Positions 25,490 through 34,962 are shown, counted from the first letter of the stretch. The stretch: DNA of 64,000 bases from Collimonas sp. OK242 (GCF_900107095.1 NZ_FNOR01000005.1:186001-250000), one strand, 5' to 3'. Notes: a model not told the origin generated them from the letters alone. A program made the numbers and translations.

Positions 25490-25938
25490 AAAATGGCGTT
25501 TTCGTTTTGTTCAAACTTTGCGTTTGCGTCATCGACCAGGTCCATCAGGGCTTGATGTGTCTGGTCGCCCAATATTGTATTGATTACATCTTGTGCCTTG
25601 CGCCAGTTAGGCATGGATTGCTGCCACTTGCGCTGTCCATCGGTACTCAAGCTGACGCCGAATGAACGCTTGTCTGTCAGCATTTCCAGCGGCAGGTCGA
25701 CCGTCTCTATCCAGCCTGCGCGAATCAAAGGCTTGAGGGTGCGGCTCATCGTGCTGCGGTCCATGCCCATGTTGTTTGCCAGCGGAATCACGCCGACAGG
25801 GCCGTATTTACCGATCCGGGCCAGCAAGGAATACTGGCTGATGGTGAGCTCGTCGGCGGCAAGATAGTGATCGTAGATGTTGGTCATCTTGCGGGTCAGC
25901 TGCCGCAGCGTCGAGCAGCTGCATTGACTTTTCATCAT
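25486..25938 (-). CDS. MarR-family transcriptional regulator
   Basis: A 150-residue winged-helix regulator. LTISQYSLLARIG begins the DNA-binding domain, LANNMGMDRSTMSRTLKPLIRAGWI is the helix-turn-helix, and DKRSFGVSLSTDGQ the wing. Cys residues (CSCS) near the N-terminus could sense oxidants, but this is speculative. It overlaps the MFS gene by 4 nt (ATGA), and palindromic AT-rich sites lie just upstream, so autoregulation plus exporter control is likely. ATG 25935 is an alternative start. Confidence 0.92.
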   Translation of the reverse strand: MMKSQCSCSTLRQLTRKMTNIYDHYLAADELTISQYSLLARIGKYGPVGVIPLANNMGMDRSTMSRTLKPLIRAGWIETVDLPLEMLTDKRSFGVSLSTDGQRKWQQSMPNWRKAQDVINTILGDQTHQALMDLVDDANAKFEQNENAIL

Positions 25939-25966
25939 GTATCGTTCTCTTCACGTATATAGATTA

Positions 25967-25992
25967 ATGCATATACATCCATGCATATGCAT
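25967..25992. promoter_or_regulatory. Probable operator of the MarR-type regulator
   Basis: ATGCATATACAT (25967–25978) and ATGCATATGCAT (25981–25992) are two near-identical, self-complementary 12-mers separated by CC. They sit 29–54 bp before the regulator start, a typical MarR operator position. Confidence 0.6.
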
Positions 25993-26061
25993 ACTATAAA
26001 TGAAGTTCAAACTATGTCAACCGGCTTGTTGTAATTTGATCTCGGGACAGGGCGGGTGTGT

Positions 26062-27216
26062 TTATAGTTTGAAAAGACACAAGCATGGCGATGACTCGCC
26101 GCTTCTTAACAAGGTGCTGACCAGTCCACCTGGCGTCACTTTACGAATCAGATTGTTGCCGCTGTCGGCAACATAGAGATTGTTTGCGGTATCGGCAGCA
26201 ATTCCCATGGGCAGGTTGAAATTTGCGTTGCTGCCGTTACCGTCGGCGTGGCCCGTGGTTCCGGCAGCGCCGGCCAGGGTGCTGACCACACCGGTCTGGG
26301 ATACATTGCGAATCAGCTGATTGTCGGTATCGCTGACGCGGATATTGCCGGCACTGTCGATGGCAATGCCATCCGGTTGATTGAATCGGGCGCGCCGGCC
26401 GCCGCCGTCATCGCTGCCGGCGGCGCCTGCCGTGCCTGCCAGGGTAGTGACGTCGCCGCTCAGATTAAGCTTGCGAATTGTATTGTTGTTGGTATCGGCG
26501 ATGTACAGATTCAGATTCGGATTCAAAATCGCCGCGCGGTCGATCGTTATGCCGCGTGGAAAATTGAATTGCGCACGCGCTCCGTTGCCATCGGCGCTTC
26601 CTGGATTTCCAGCGGTGCCCGCCAGCGTCGTCACCACGCCCTCAGGTGTGATCATGCGCACTGTATCGTTACCGGTATCAGTCACATACAGATTACCGGC
26701 AGGGTCGCGCACCAGCCCCCAAGGCTGATTGAAGCGCGCATTTCCTGCGATGCCGTCAGCCTGGCCGGCTTGTCCGGCGCTACCCGCCAAGGTGCTTACC
26801 ACGCCGGCGGCGGTCACCTTGCGGATGGTGTGATTCTGGGTATCGGCCAGATACAGGTTGCCGGCCAAGTCGATAGCGATACCGCCCGGCTGATTAAAGC
26901 GCGCTTTCTGCCCGCTGCCATCCGCGCTGCCCGCATTGCCGGCGCTGCCGGCAAGAGTGCTGACGACACCGGCGGCAGTGATTTTGCGGACGGTATTGTT
27001 GGCCGTGTCGGTGACGAACAGATTGCCGCCGGCATCAACGGCGATAGCGCTGGGTTGGCTAAAGCGGGCGTTATTGCCGCTGCCGTCACTGCTGCCCGCT
27101 TCGGTAACCGGCGTGGTTTCATTGCAGCTCGTCGCCTGCTCTTGCCGACAGCAAGCCGCCAGCATCAAGCCCAGCAGGCATAAGGAGAGTCTGGCGGACA
27201 ATTGGTTGACGCCCAT
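26062..27216 (-). CDS. NHL-repeat lipoprotein (six-bladed beta-propeller)
   Basis: A 384-residue lipoprotein with lipobox LAACC near residue 22. It is built of six repeats of about 55 residues, each with an ADGSG-type turn, ARFNQPxGIA, xGNLYVADT and NxTIRKV followed by VSTLAG, the NHL pattern; together they would form a closed propeller. The DNA repeats too, with a period of about 165 bp. NHL proteins often bind partners or ligands or have lyase activity; nothing here says which. The terminus breaks the repeat and ends in a Cys-containing tail. Confidence 0.88.
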   Translation of the reverse strand: MGVNQLSARLSLCLLGLMLAACCRQEQATSCNETTPVTEAGSSDGSGNNARFSQPSAIAVDAGGNLFVTDTANNTVRKITAAGVVSTLAGSAGNAGSADGSGQKARFNQPGGIAIDLAGNLYLADTQNHTIRKVTAAGVVSTLAGSAGQAGQADGIAGNARFNQPWGLVRDPAGNLYVTDTGNDTVRMITPEGVVTTLAGTAGNPGSADGNGARAQFNFPRGITIDRAAILNPNLNLYIADTNNNTIRKLNLSGDVTTLAGTAGAAGSDDGGGRRARFNQPDGIAIDSAGNIRVSDTDNQLIRNVSQTGVVSTLAGAAGTTGHADGNGSNANFNLPMGIAADTANNLYVADSGNNLIRKVTPGGLVSTLLRSGESSPCLCLFKL

Positions 27217-27743
27217 TTAACCTCTGATAAGTCGGCGATGATAGATCGATATGAGAATATTACTGGATTCTCAGGGTTTCTTGGAGGCAAAGTTTGGATG
27301 GCCGAGCCAGTGATGAAAAAAGCCTCAAGCGTTGCAGCAAAAAGGCAAGAGGCGTGAATCACAACGGCTTGCCAGCTCCGGTATGCCGTTTTCGGCTGGG
27401 TAATACAGGTTTTCGCAGCGGAGACTCCGTTGGAATTTTAAGATGAATTGGAAATGATAATATTCCTTATGAGGGACGGAACTCGATCGCCACAGTGAGC
27501 AGAGACGATCCTGATGATTTTAAGGAGGAAGATTAAAATTTAGTTAGCGCATCGCATGATTTGATCTAACTCACAGTGGACGAACCCCTGCGGCTGGACC
27601 AGGACTGGGGAAGACTGTTAAAAGCGCGGCAGAATTTTCACTTAGATCAAAAATTGTTGCGCATGACGGTGGAGCTTGAGGGACATTCAATTCAGGTATC
27701 CATGAAGTCTTGCGTTGTGTGTAAGCTCTTCATAATCAAGATA
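27217..27743. other. Gene-free AT-richer interval before the YdcF-like gene
   Basis: About 530 bp with no gene I can support. A reading frame (27576 onward) continues upstream of the YdcF-like gene without a signal peptide or start context, and I cannot identify an insertion sequence. Base composition is lower in GC than the flanks. Confidence 0.5.
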
Positions 27744-28304
27744 ATGCAACGACTAAAGCTATTTGCCCTCATTTGTATTTTTTCCCTCTCGCTGGTTGCG
27801 GGCGCAATCGTTGTTGCGGGACTCAACGATAAGATTGCCGATGCTGATTTGATAGTCGTTCCTGGAAATACCGTTGCTGCGGATGGAACGCCAAGTCCGA
27901 GATTGCAAGCGCGGCTCGATGTGGCGCTACAACTATTTCACGAGCGCCGGGCAGGGCTAATCTTTGTGAGCGGGGGTACCGGGAAGGAAGGATTCGACGA
28001 AGCGGTTTCCATGTCAAACTACCTCACAAAAAATGGCGTGCCGGTAACAGCTATTGTCAAAGATAGTTTGGGAATAGATACGTCCGCTACCGCGAAAAAC
28101 GCAGCAAACTTCATGCTTGCCAACGGCCTAAAATCAGCATTGGTTGCGACTCAATACTTTCATATTCTACGCACAAAACTTGCGCTTGAACGCAACGGAA
28201 TCAAAGTGACAGGCGCGGCACATGGGCGGTACTTTGAAATACGGGATATCTATTCCATTTTCAGAGAAGCAATCGCCTATATTGCATACTATGCGAAGTC
28301 GTGA
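27744..28304 (+). CDS. YdcF/DUF218-family membrane-anchored protein
   Basis: A 186-residue protein with an N-terminal membrane helix (LFALICIFSLSLVAGAIVV) and a DUF218 domain: ADLIVVPGNTV, LIFVSGGTGKEGFDEA, and DTSATAKNAANFM with the conserved acidic and Thr/Ser residues. The family includes SanA-like and YdcF-like proteins of uncertain function, sometimes linked to cell-envelope permeability. ATG 27744 is chosen because the hydrophobic helix starts there; ATG 27702 is possible. Composition is more AT-rich than the neighbours and it stands alone, so it may have been acquired by transfer. Confidence 0.75.
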   Translation: MQRLKLFALICIFSLSLVAGAIVVAGLNDKIADADLIVVPGNTVAADGTPSPRLQARLDVALQLFHERRAGLIFVSGGTGKEGFDEAVSMSNYLTKNGVPVTAIVKDSLGIDTSATAKNAANFMLANGLKSALVATQYFHILRTKLALERNGIKVTGAAHGRYFEIRDIYSIFREAIAYIAYYAKS

Positions 28305-28555
28305 ATAAAAATCCGCAGATTCCCGTTGGCTAATTACACGAAGACCTGCCTCAATCTGGCCCCAAGGCCATCTTGATGTAGTCGCCTGCTGAAAGTCACG
28401 ATGCACTGGTAACACATGCCCCAGCCAGGTAGCGGGTGCGGTAACATCCGCACTTGTAAAGCCGGGTAAGCCGTACCGGGTATTAAATGGGTAGCTAGAT
28501 GCGGAATATGCACTACTTTCCCTCTCTGACCTGCATAAAATAAGGATTTAGAATA

Positions 28556-29323
28556 ATGCAAAAGATTGCGACATGGAACGTCAACTCCCTCAAGGTGCGC
28601 CTGCCGCAAGTGCTGCAATGGCTGGCCGATAATCCGGTGGACGTATTGGCCTTGCAGGAAACCAAGCTGACCGACGACAAATTCCCCGCGGCGGAAATCG
28701 AGGCGGCCGGTTACCACGTGGCGTTCAGCGGCCAGAAGACCTATAACGGGGTGGCCATCCTGTCACGCCATCCGATCACCGACGTCGTCAAGAACAACCC
28801 GCTCTATGACGACCTGCAGCAACGGATTATCGCCGCAACCATCGACGGCATGCGGATTGTCTGCGCCTATATTCCCAACGGCCAGGCGCCCGATACGGAG
28901 AAGTATCAATACAAGCTGAAGTGGCTGGACGCCTTGCATGACTGGCTGCAGGACGAGTGCAGGCAACATCCGAAGCTGGCCTTGATGGGCGACTACAATA
29001 TCGCGCCGGAAGACCGCGATGTCCATGATCCCGCTGCATGGGTCGGGCAGAACCTGGTGTCGCCGCCTGAGCGCGCCGCATTTGTCCGCTTGCAGGGACT
29101 CGGGCTGACCGATGCATTCCGCATGTTTGAACAGCCGGAGAAATTGTTCAGCTGGTGGGATTACCGGCAGATGGGATTCCGTCTGAACCGCGGCATGCGG
29201 ATCGATCATATCCTGCTGTCGTCGCCATTGGCCGCTCAGTGCAGCGCTTGCGTGATCGACAAAGTGCCGCGCAAATGGGAGCAGCCGTCGGATCATGCGC
29301 CGGTAATAGCGACGCTAGAGTAA
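28556..29323 (+). CDS. xthA: Exodeoxyribonuclease III
   Basis: A 255-residue Mg2+-dependent nuclease of the EEP family, acting as AP endonuclease and 3' exonuclease in base-excision repair. Motifs are WNVNSLKVR (Asn), LQETKLTDDKFP (catalytic Glu), GDYNIAPEDRDV (Asp/Asn), DYRQMGFRLNRGMRIDHIL and SDHAPV (Asp-His pair). Full length. A terminator is shared with convergent pepA. Confidence 0.95.
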   Translation: MQKIATWNVNSLKVRLPQVLQWLADNPVDVLALQETKLTDDKFPAAEIEAAGYHVAFSGQKTYNGVAILSRHPITDVVKNNPLYDDLQQRIIAATIDGMRIVCAYIPNGQAPDTEKYQYKLKWLDALHDWLQDECRQHPKLALMGDYNIAPEDRDVHDPAAWVGQNLVSPPERAAFVRLQGLGLTDAFRMFEQPEKLFSWWDYRQMGFRLNRGMRIDHILLSSPLAAQCSACVIDKVPRKWEQPSDHAPVIATLE

Positions 29324-29338
29324 ACGCCGCCCCGCATG

Positions 29339-29382
29339 AAAAAGGGCTGTTGGCGCATAAACGCCAACAGCCCTTTTTTTTT
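29339..29382. terminator. Bidirectional terminator between xthA and pepA
   Basis: AAAAAGGGCTGTTGGCG (29339–29355) and CGCCAACAGCCCTTTTT (29362–29378) form a 17-bp stem around CATAAA, with T runs on both strands. Confidence 0.93.
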
Positions 29383-29394
29383 GCTACCTGCTGA

Positions 29395-30918
29395 TTACTT
29401 GGCTGCAGCAGCGCGGTTCATCAGGAAAGTAGTCAGCAAAGCCACCGGCCGTCCGGTTGCACCCTTGGCTGCGCCGCTCTTCCATGCCGTACCGGCGATG
29501 TCCAGATGGGCCCAGGTGTATTTCTTGGTGTAACGCTCCAGGAAACAGGCTGCGGTAATGCTGCCGCCGGCAGGGCCGCCGATATTTGCCATGTCGGCAA
29601 AATTCGACTTCAGCTGCTCTTGGTAGCTATCTTCGATAGGCATGCGCCATGCGGTATCGCCTGTTGCCTTGCCGGCGCTGAGCAATTCGTTCGCCAGCGC
29701 ATCATGCGCGCTGTCGTGACGGGTGAACAGTCCGGAGTTATGGTGGCCGAGCGAAGTCACGCAAGCACCGGTCAGTGTCGCGATATCGACCACGACAGCC
29801 GGCTTGAAGCGCTCCACGTAGGTCAGCGCATCACACAGCACCAGGCGGCCTTCGGCATCGGTGTTCAAGACTTCGATGGTCTGGCCCGACATGGAAGTGA
29901 CGATGTCGCCGGGTTTGGTGGCGCTGCCGGATGGCATGTTCTCGGTGGCAGGGATGACGCCGATCACGTTCAGCTTCAGCTTCAGCTCGGCGATGGCGCG
30001 GATTGTGCCCAGCACCGAACCGGCGCCGCACATATCGTATTTCATCTCATCCATGCCGGAGCCGCCCTTGAGCGAGATGCCGCCGGTGTCAAAGGTGATG
30101 CCCTTGCCGACCAGGACCGTCGGCGCATCCTTGGCTTTGCCGCCCAGATGCTTGATGATGATGAATTTCGGCGCTTCGCCGCCGCCGCGCGCGACCGACA
30201 GGAAACTGCCCATCTTCAAGGCTTCCAGCTGCTTGCGGTCGAGTACTTCGACCGTCAGCTTGAATTCCTTGGCCAGCTTCTTGGCGGTGTTGGCCAGATA
30301 GGTCGGGGTGCAGACGTTGCCGGGCAGGTTGCCCAGTTCCTTGGTCAGGTCGATGCCGTTGGCCAGCGCCAGGCCTTGCGCCACAGCTTCCTTGGCGACC
30401 GCGGCTTGGGTGGTAGCGACCAGGAAGGCGACCTTCTTGACGCCGGATAGTGTTGTCTCTTTCTTACTTTTCAGGGTGTCCGAGCGGTAGCTGTTCTCGC
30501 GCAGCACCAGGATGCTGTTACGGATGGCCCACGCCAGGTCGCGTTCCGGGGTTTGCTTCGCCAGGGCGTCGAACGGCAATGCCAGCAAGGCATCGTTGCC
30601 GCCCAGAGTCGACAGAGCACGTGCTACGCACAAGGCTGCCATCGACATGACCTTGTCGCTCAGCTCGCCGTCCGTACCGAGACCGATCAACAGGACGCGC
30701 TCAGCGGCGACGCCTGCGACTTTGCGCAGCAACAGGGTGGAGCCTGGTTTACCGGAAATATCCCCGGACTTCAGTGCAGCAGTGATTTCACCAGATTTGT
30801 CAAGAGCATGCGCTTGTGGCGAAAGTTTCTTGTTTTCATAGATCCCGACTGCGATACAGCCAGCTTTCAGAGAGGCAATTGAGGTTTTTGCGTCATTGGT
30901 TTTTATGCTAAAGTCCAT
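29395..30918 (-). CDS. pepA: Leucyl aminopeptidase (M17)
   Basis: A 507-residue M17 aminopeptidase that removes N-terminal residues from peptides in the cytoplasm; the family can also bind DNA in recombination and gene control. The signature NTDAEGRL is present, [14 protein letters not shown] carries metal-binding residues and [10 protein letters not shown] lies in the core. ATG 30918 has AAGGAG 7 nt upstream; a GTG at 30921 is one codon further. It is divergent from lptF with 37 bp between starts. Confidence 0.96.
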   Translation of the reverse strand: MDFSIKTNDAKTSIASLKAGCIAVGIYENKKLSPQAHALDKSGEITAALKSGDISGKPGSTLLLRKVAGVAAERVLLIGLGTDGELSDKVMSMAALCVARALSTLGGNDALLALPFDALAKQTPERDLAWAIRNSILVLRENSYRSDTLKSKKETTLSGVKKVAFLVATTQAAVAKEAVAQGLALANGIDLTKELGNLPGNVCTPTYLANTAKKLAKEFKLTVEVLDRKQLEALKMGSFLSVARGGGEAPKFIIIKHLGGKAKDAPTVLVGKGITFDTGGISLKGGSGMDEMKYDMCGAGSVLGTIRAIAELKLKLNVIGVIPATENMPSGSATKPGDIVTSMSGQTIEVLNTDAEGRLVLCDALTYVERFKPAVVVDIATLTGACVTSLGHHNSGLFTRHDSAHDALANELLSAGKATGDTAWRMPIEDSYQEQLKSNFADMANIGGPAGGSITAACFLERYTKKYTWAHLDIAGTAWKSGAAKGATGRPVALLTTFLMNRAAAAK

Positions 30919-30955
30919 CACTTACTCCTTTTTTGATCCGCAATTATATTCCCCA

Positions 30956-32107
30956 ATGATCTTTCAGCGCGCACTCCGACGCGAATTAATTAGCACCGCC
31001 GGTGCAGTTTTTACTACGCTCTTCACAATTATCATCACGGTGATGCTGATCAAGATTCTGGGACAAGCAGCCGGAGGACAGATTGCGTCGCAGGATGTGG
31101 TCGCGCTGATCGGTTTCCAATCCTTGAACTACATGCCGATCCTGCTGATCCTGACCGGCTATATCTCGGTGCTGCTGGTGGTTACGCGCAGCTACCAGGA
31201 CTCGGAAATGGTGGTCTGGTTTGCTTCCGGCCTGAGCCTGGTGCGCTGGATCCGGCCGGTGCTGGCATTCGGCCTGCCCATCATTGTGCTGACCGCCATC
31301 CTGAGTTTTGTGGCGACGCCGTGGGCCAACAGCCAGAGCGCGCAATACCGCGAACGTTTCGAGAAGCGTGAAGACATCTCCCGGGTTTCGCCCGGCAAAT
31401 TTCAAGAGTCGGCGGCCGCGAACCGGGTCTTCTTCGTGGAAGGATTTTCCGGCGACAGCAGCAAGGTGAAAAATGTCTTCGTCAATACCCAGCAGGATGG
31501 CAAGAACAGCATCGTGGTGGCGCAGGAAGGCAATATCGAGCTAGATAAAAATGGCGATAAATTCCTGATTTTGTCAAAAGGACGGCGCTATGACGTCCTC
31601 TCCAGCCAGAACGAGTTCCGGGTCATGGAATTCGAGCGTTACGGCGTGCTGGTGGCCAGTAATTCGCTAGCGGTGAACGGCGACAAATCGGCGCGCGCAT
31701 TACCGACTTCGGATTTATTGAAAGACCGCAACGGCTTCAATATGGGCGAGTTGCTGTGGCGCTTGTCGCTGCCGTTCATGGCCTTGTGCCTGATGTTGCT
31801 GGCGATACCGCTCAGCTTTGTGAATCCGCGGGTGGGGCGTTCGGCCAGTTTGCTGATTGCGCTGCTGCTGTTCATTACCTACAGCAACGTGACCAATATT
31901 TTCCAGGCTTCAGTTGTGCAAAACCGTATGTCTTTCGGGATTGCCTGGTGGCCTATGCATCTGGTGGCGCTGATCATCATCTGCTTGCTGTTCCTGTGGC
32001 GCCTGAACGTCAATAGCCGCTGCCATCCTCTGGTGATGTGGTCTGCGGTCAAGCATGCGCGCCTGATTAAAAACAAAAAATCGAACAAAAAAACGGCGGC
32101 AACATGA
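30956..32107 (+). CDS. lptF: LPS export ABC transporter permease LptF
   Basis: A 383-residue inner-membrane permease of the LptB2FGC complex that extracts LPS for transport to the outer membrane. Six membrane helices are visible, three before (LISTAGAVFTTLFTIIITVM…) and three after a large periplasmic beta-jellyroll domain (about 135–270). ATG 30956 begins MIFQRALRRELI, the usual LptF start; the frame upstream overlaps pepA. It overlaps lptG by 4 nt (ATGA). Confidence 0.93.
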   Translation: MIFQRALRRELISTAGAVFTTLFTIIITVMLIKILGQAAGGQIASQDVVALIGFQSLNYMPILLILTGYISVLLVVTRSYQDSEMVVWFASGLSLVRWIRPVLAFGLPIIVLTAILSFVATPWANSQSAQYRERFEKREDISRVSPGKFQESAAANRVFFVEGFSGDSSKVKNVFVNTQQDGKNSIVVAQEGNIELDKNGDKFLILSKGRRYDVLSSQNEFRVMEFERYGVLVASNSLAVNGDKSARALPTSDLLKDRNGFNMGELLWRLSLPFMALCLMLLAIPLSFVNPRVGRSASLLIALLLFITYSNVTNIFQASVVQNRMSFGIAWWPMHLVALIIICLLFLWRLNVNSRCHPLVMWSAVKHARLIKNKKSNKKTAAT

Positions 32108-33237
32108 AAGTCCTGCAGCGTTACTTTACTTCCGAGATTGTGCGTTCCGTCTTGTTCACGCTGGCAGCGTTTCTGGCGCTGTTCGCATTCTTTGACTTGA
32201 TGAATGAATTGCCGTCGGTCGGCCGCGGCGGCTATAAATTGCAGCATGCTTTCTTGTTCGTCTTGCTGGGCATGCCGAGCTACGCCTACGAACTGATGCC
32301 GATCGCGGCTCTGATCGGCACGATCTACACCTTGTCGCAATTCGCTGCGCGGTCCGAGTTTACGATCATGCGCGTCTCCAGCATGTCGACCATGATGACC
32401 GCCAAGATCTTGCTCAAGATCGGCCTGCTGTTTGTGGTGGCGACGGTATTGATCGGCGAGTTTGTTTCACCTAAAAGCGCGGAGTTTGCCGAGAAGGTGA
32501 AATTGCAAGCCAAGGGATCTTCGATTTCACAGAAATTCAAGACCGGTTTGTGGAGCAAGGATGTGATACGGGCCGATGGCGCCAGCGGCGATATCGTCGG
32601 CTCGCGGTTTATCAATATCGGCGAGATCCGCCCGGACGGTCAGCTGGTCGGCGTCAAACTATACGAGTTTGACCGCAACCTGCACATGACCGCGCAGATT
32701 CAGGCCGCCAGGGCCGATTATCTGGGCCAGCATAGCTGGCGCATGGATGACGTGGTGCAAACCGATTTCGTCAACGGTACTTCGACAGAAGATATTACCG
32801 GTTCGATCGCCATCAAGAAATTCCCGACCAAAAGCCTGGTTTCGGAAATTACGCCGGAGATCCTGTCGGTACTGTTTGCCGACCCCGATCATATGTCGGC
32901 ATACAATTTATGGGCTTATTCCCGGCATCTGGCGGAAAACAGCCAGCACACCGAGCGCTACGACATCGCGTTCTGGAAAAAACTGGTGTATCCCCTGTCG
33001 GTGCTTGTGATGATGGCGCTGGCCTTGCCGTTTGCCTATCTGCATTTCCGTACCGGCGGCGTGAGCCTGAAGATATTTACCGGTATCATGATCGGTGTCA
33101 GCTTCCAATTGGTCAACACGCTGTTTTCTCATCTTGGCTTACTCAATACCTGGCCGCCTTTTTTCACGGCAGCCTTGCCGAGTACCATCTTCCTGTTGAT
33201 TGCCATTGGCGCTTTGTGGAAGATTGAACGACAGTAG
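32104..33237 (+). CDS. lptG: LPS export ABC transporter permease LptG
   Basis: A 377-residue partner of LptF. The start MKVLQRYFTSEIVRSVLFTLAAFLAL and SYAYELMPIAALIGTIYTL are typical LptG helices, followed by a periplasmic domain and a C-terminal helix group (LVMMALALPFAYLHFR). It is translationally coupled to lptF through a 4-nt overlap; the partners LptA, LptB and LptC are not in the window. Confidence 0.93.
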   Translation: MKVLQRYFTSEIVRSVLFTLAAFLALFAFFDLMNELPSVGRGGYKLQHAFLFVLLGMPSYAYELMPIAALIGTIYTLSQFAARSEFTIMRVSSMSTMMTAKILLKIGLLFVVATVLIGEFVSPKSAEFAEKVKLQAKGSSISQKFKTGLWSKDVIRADGASGDIVGSRFINIGEIRPDGQLVGVKLYEFDRNLHMTAQIQAARADYLGQHSWRMDDVVQTDFVNGTSTEDITGSIAIKKFPTKSLVSEITPEILSVLFADPDHMSAYNLWAYSRHLAENSQHTERYDIAFWKKLVYPLSVLVMMALALPFAYLHFRTGGVSLKIFTGIMIGVSFQLVNTLFSHLGLLNTWPPFFTAALPSTIFLLIAIGALWKIERQ

Positions 33238-33298
33238 CCAGACCGCGCTATAGGTGGCGCTACGCTACATTACGTTTTGTTTGAAGATCGGGCTGTTC

Positions 33299-33712
33299 AT
33301 GTCTCAGTCAGAATCCCCGCTTGTGCGGCAGCAGGCTCCGCACCAGGCACTTATCCTGTTCGCTCACGGCGCCCGCGATCCGAGCTGGGCGGCGCCGTTC
33401 GTGTCCCTGCAGCAGCTGATCCAGCAGCAGCGTCCGCAATTGCTGGTCAGGCTGGCTTTTCTTGAACTGATGCAGCCGGATTTGCCGCAACTGTTGCAGC
33501 AGCTGGTTGCCGCCGGTGTCGGCGTAGTTAGCGTGGTGCCGGTGTTCCTGGGGCAGGGCGGGCATGTGCGGCGCGATCTGCCGGCATTGATCATGCAGGC
33601 TCAGCAGCAATATCCGCAACTGGCGATCACGGTGGCGCAGGCGGTCGGCGAACAGCCGGATGTGCAGAATGCCATCGCTCAATACTGTATTTCTACTTTG
33701 CCGCCGCGATAA
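33299..33712 (+). CDS. cbiX: Single-domain sirohydrochlorin chelatase (CbiX/SirB-like)
   Basis: A 137-residue short CbiX-type chelatase that would insert Co2+ or Fe2+ into sirohydrochlorin, for cobalamin or siroheme. The metal histidine is in LFAHGARDPSW, and VVSVVPVFLGQGGHVRRDLP carries the second histidine motif. ATG 33299 starts at MSQSESP. The 3' end overlaps the convergent LysR-type gene by 20 nt. The siroheme-dependent sulfite reductase and cobA lie 3–9 kb away, so a siroheme role is plausible. Confidence 0.88.
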   Translation: MSQSESPLVRQQAPHQALILFAHGARDPSWAAPFVSLQQLIQQQRPQLLVRLAFLELMQPDLPQLLQQLVAAGVGVVSVVPVFLGQGGHVRRDLPALIMQAQQQYPQLAITVAQAVGEQPDVQNAIAQYCISTLPPR

Positions 33713-34604
33713 TGCTGGCGGATGTCTGCTTCCCTTTCAATTGCAGCCACGCGATAAAGTTCGTGAGTACCGGATCCTGGAGACTCGGCCGGTACAGCAA
33801 ATGAAATCCTTTGTCTCGCAGCAGCAAGTCTGGAAACAGCGGCAACAAGCTGCCATGCGCGAGGTCTTCCTCGATCATGGCCAGCGATCCCAATGCCACC
33901 CCGAGATCGGTGAGCGCAGCTTGTAAACTCAAGAAGAAATGCTCATAGATCTGGCCGGATAGGCGGCCTTTGACCGGCACGCCGACTTCACTAAACCAGC
34001 GCGTCCAGCTTTCCGATCGGGTCGATAAATGCAGCAGGGAAGCTTGCAGCAAATCGGCCGGGGTCTTGCACGGATGTTGCTGCAGGTAACGCGGCGACGC
34101 CACCGGCGTCAGCACGTCGTCCAGGAATCGTATGCATTCATACTCGGCGCGATGCATCGGACTGCGTCGTATCAGCACATCGAACGGCTCCTTGAGAGCG
34201 TCCACCGCGACCGTCGACGTCGTGACGCGAATCTCGACCCGCGGATTTTCTATCTGAAACGACGACAGGCGCGGAATCAGCCAGCGCATCGCCATCGACG
34301 GTGTGCAACTGACACGGATGATGCGCACCTTGCCGGTATTGAGCAGCTGTTCGGCCGCCAGGGAGATGCGATCGAGGCCGGCTTTGACGTCGGCAAAAAA
34401 CACCCGCGCCGCCGCAGTCGGCTCGACCCCGCGCTGCCCTCTGACAAACAAGGTCTGGTCGAAATGCTGTTCCAGCAATTTGATCTGCTGGCTTACCGCG
34501 CTGTGCGTCAGGTGCAGCTCCGCCGCGGCCAGCGTCAGGCTGCCGGTGCGTACCACGGCTTCGAATACGCGCAAAGGCTTGAGGGGTGGCAAACGTGTTT
34601 TCAT
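33693..34604 (-). CDS. LysR-family regulator (GcvA-like)
   Basis: A 303-residue LysR protein. The N-terminal helix-turn-helix spans FEAVVRTGSLTLAAAELHLTHSAVSQQIKLLE, and the effector domain starts near residue 90 (VRIIRVSCTPSMAMRWLIPRL). The PPLKPLRVFEA start is characteristic of the GcvA/AmpR subgroup. Its natural target is the divergent DUF3563 gene or an operon elsewhere. It overlaps cbiX on the opposite strand by 20 nt. Confidence 0.92.
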   Translation of the reverse strand: MKTRLPPLKPLRVFEAVVRTGSLTLAAAELHLTHSAVSQQIKLLEQHFDQTLFVRGQRGVEPTAAARVFFADVKAGLDRISLAAEQLLNTGKVRIIRVSCTPSMAMRWLIPRLSSFQIENPRVEIRVTTSTVAVDALKEPFDVLIRRSPMHRAEYECIRFLDDVLTPVASPRYLQQHPCKTPADLLQASLLHLSTRSESWTRWFSEVGVPVKGRLSGQIYEHFFLSLQAALTDLGVALGSLAMIEEDLAHGSLLPLFPDLLLRDKGFHLLYRPSLQDPVLTNFIAWLQLKGKQTSASIIAAAK

Positions 34605-34734
34605 GTTAAAAAAACTTATATTTCAAATAGATAATGTCGCTTCAGGAAAAGACTGGCTCCGTCTATTCTACAGTCATGGCAAACAGACGGCAGCCGGTAA
34701 AGCTAATTTATCTATTCATGAATTGGGGTTTGGC

Positions 34735-34962
34735 ATGGCATTTTCCAACAAATTTTCTAATATCGATGTGCGTGCATTTCTACGCTCTGCCTGGCGGCAA
34801 CGGGTGGCAGCAAGCAGCCGAACCGAGGCGCCCGATGCGGAGCAGGCTTATCTTGCCGCAGCGCTGGACCATCAGGATCTGGAGCGGCGTTTGCGGCTGC
34901 TGGATTGCCGGCACGGGTCGATATTGCACACATTGCGTGTAATGAAGATCGGTTCTTACTGA
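34735..34962 (+). CDS. DUF3563-family small protein
   Basis: 75 residues; MAFSNKFSNIDVRAFL then AEQAYLAAALDHQDLERRLRLLD matches the DUF3563 pattern (short proteins with an E-x-Y-L-A-A-A and D-x-x-D-L-E-x-R core) found in Burkholderiales. Function unknown. GGGG lies 7–10 nt before ATG 34735. It is divergent from the LysR gene and is the first member of a small-gene stretch reaching 36701. Confidence 0.72.
   Translation: MAFSNKFSNIDVRAFLRSAWRQRVAASSRTEAPDAEQAYLAAALDHQDLERRLRLLDCRHGSILHTLRVMKIGSY

Noticed and set aside
27576-27743. 56-codon N-terminal extension of the YdcF-like gene
   Set aside because: The membrane helix begins at the later ATG; the extension has no motif and no clear ribosome site.
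28334-28717. Minus-strand frame of 127 codons overlapping xthA
   Set aside because: The first half is antisense to xthA, and the rest matches nothing I recognise. I considered an insertion-sequence or group II intron remnant but saw no diagnostic motif.
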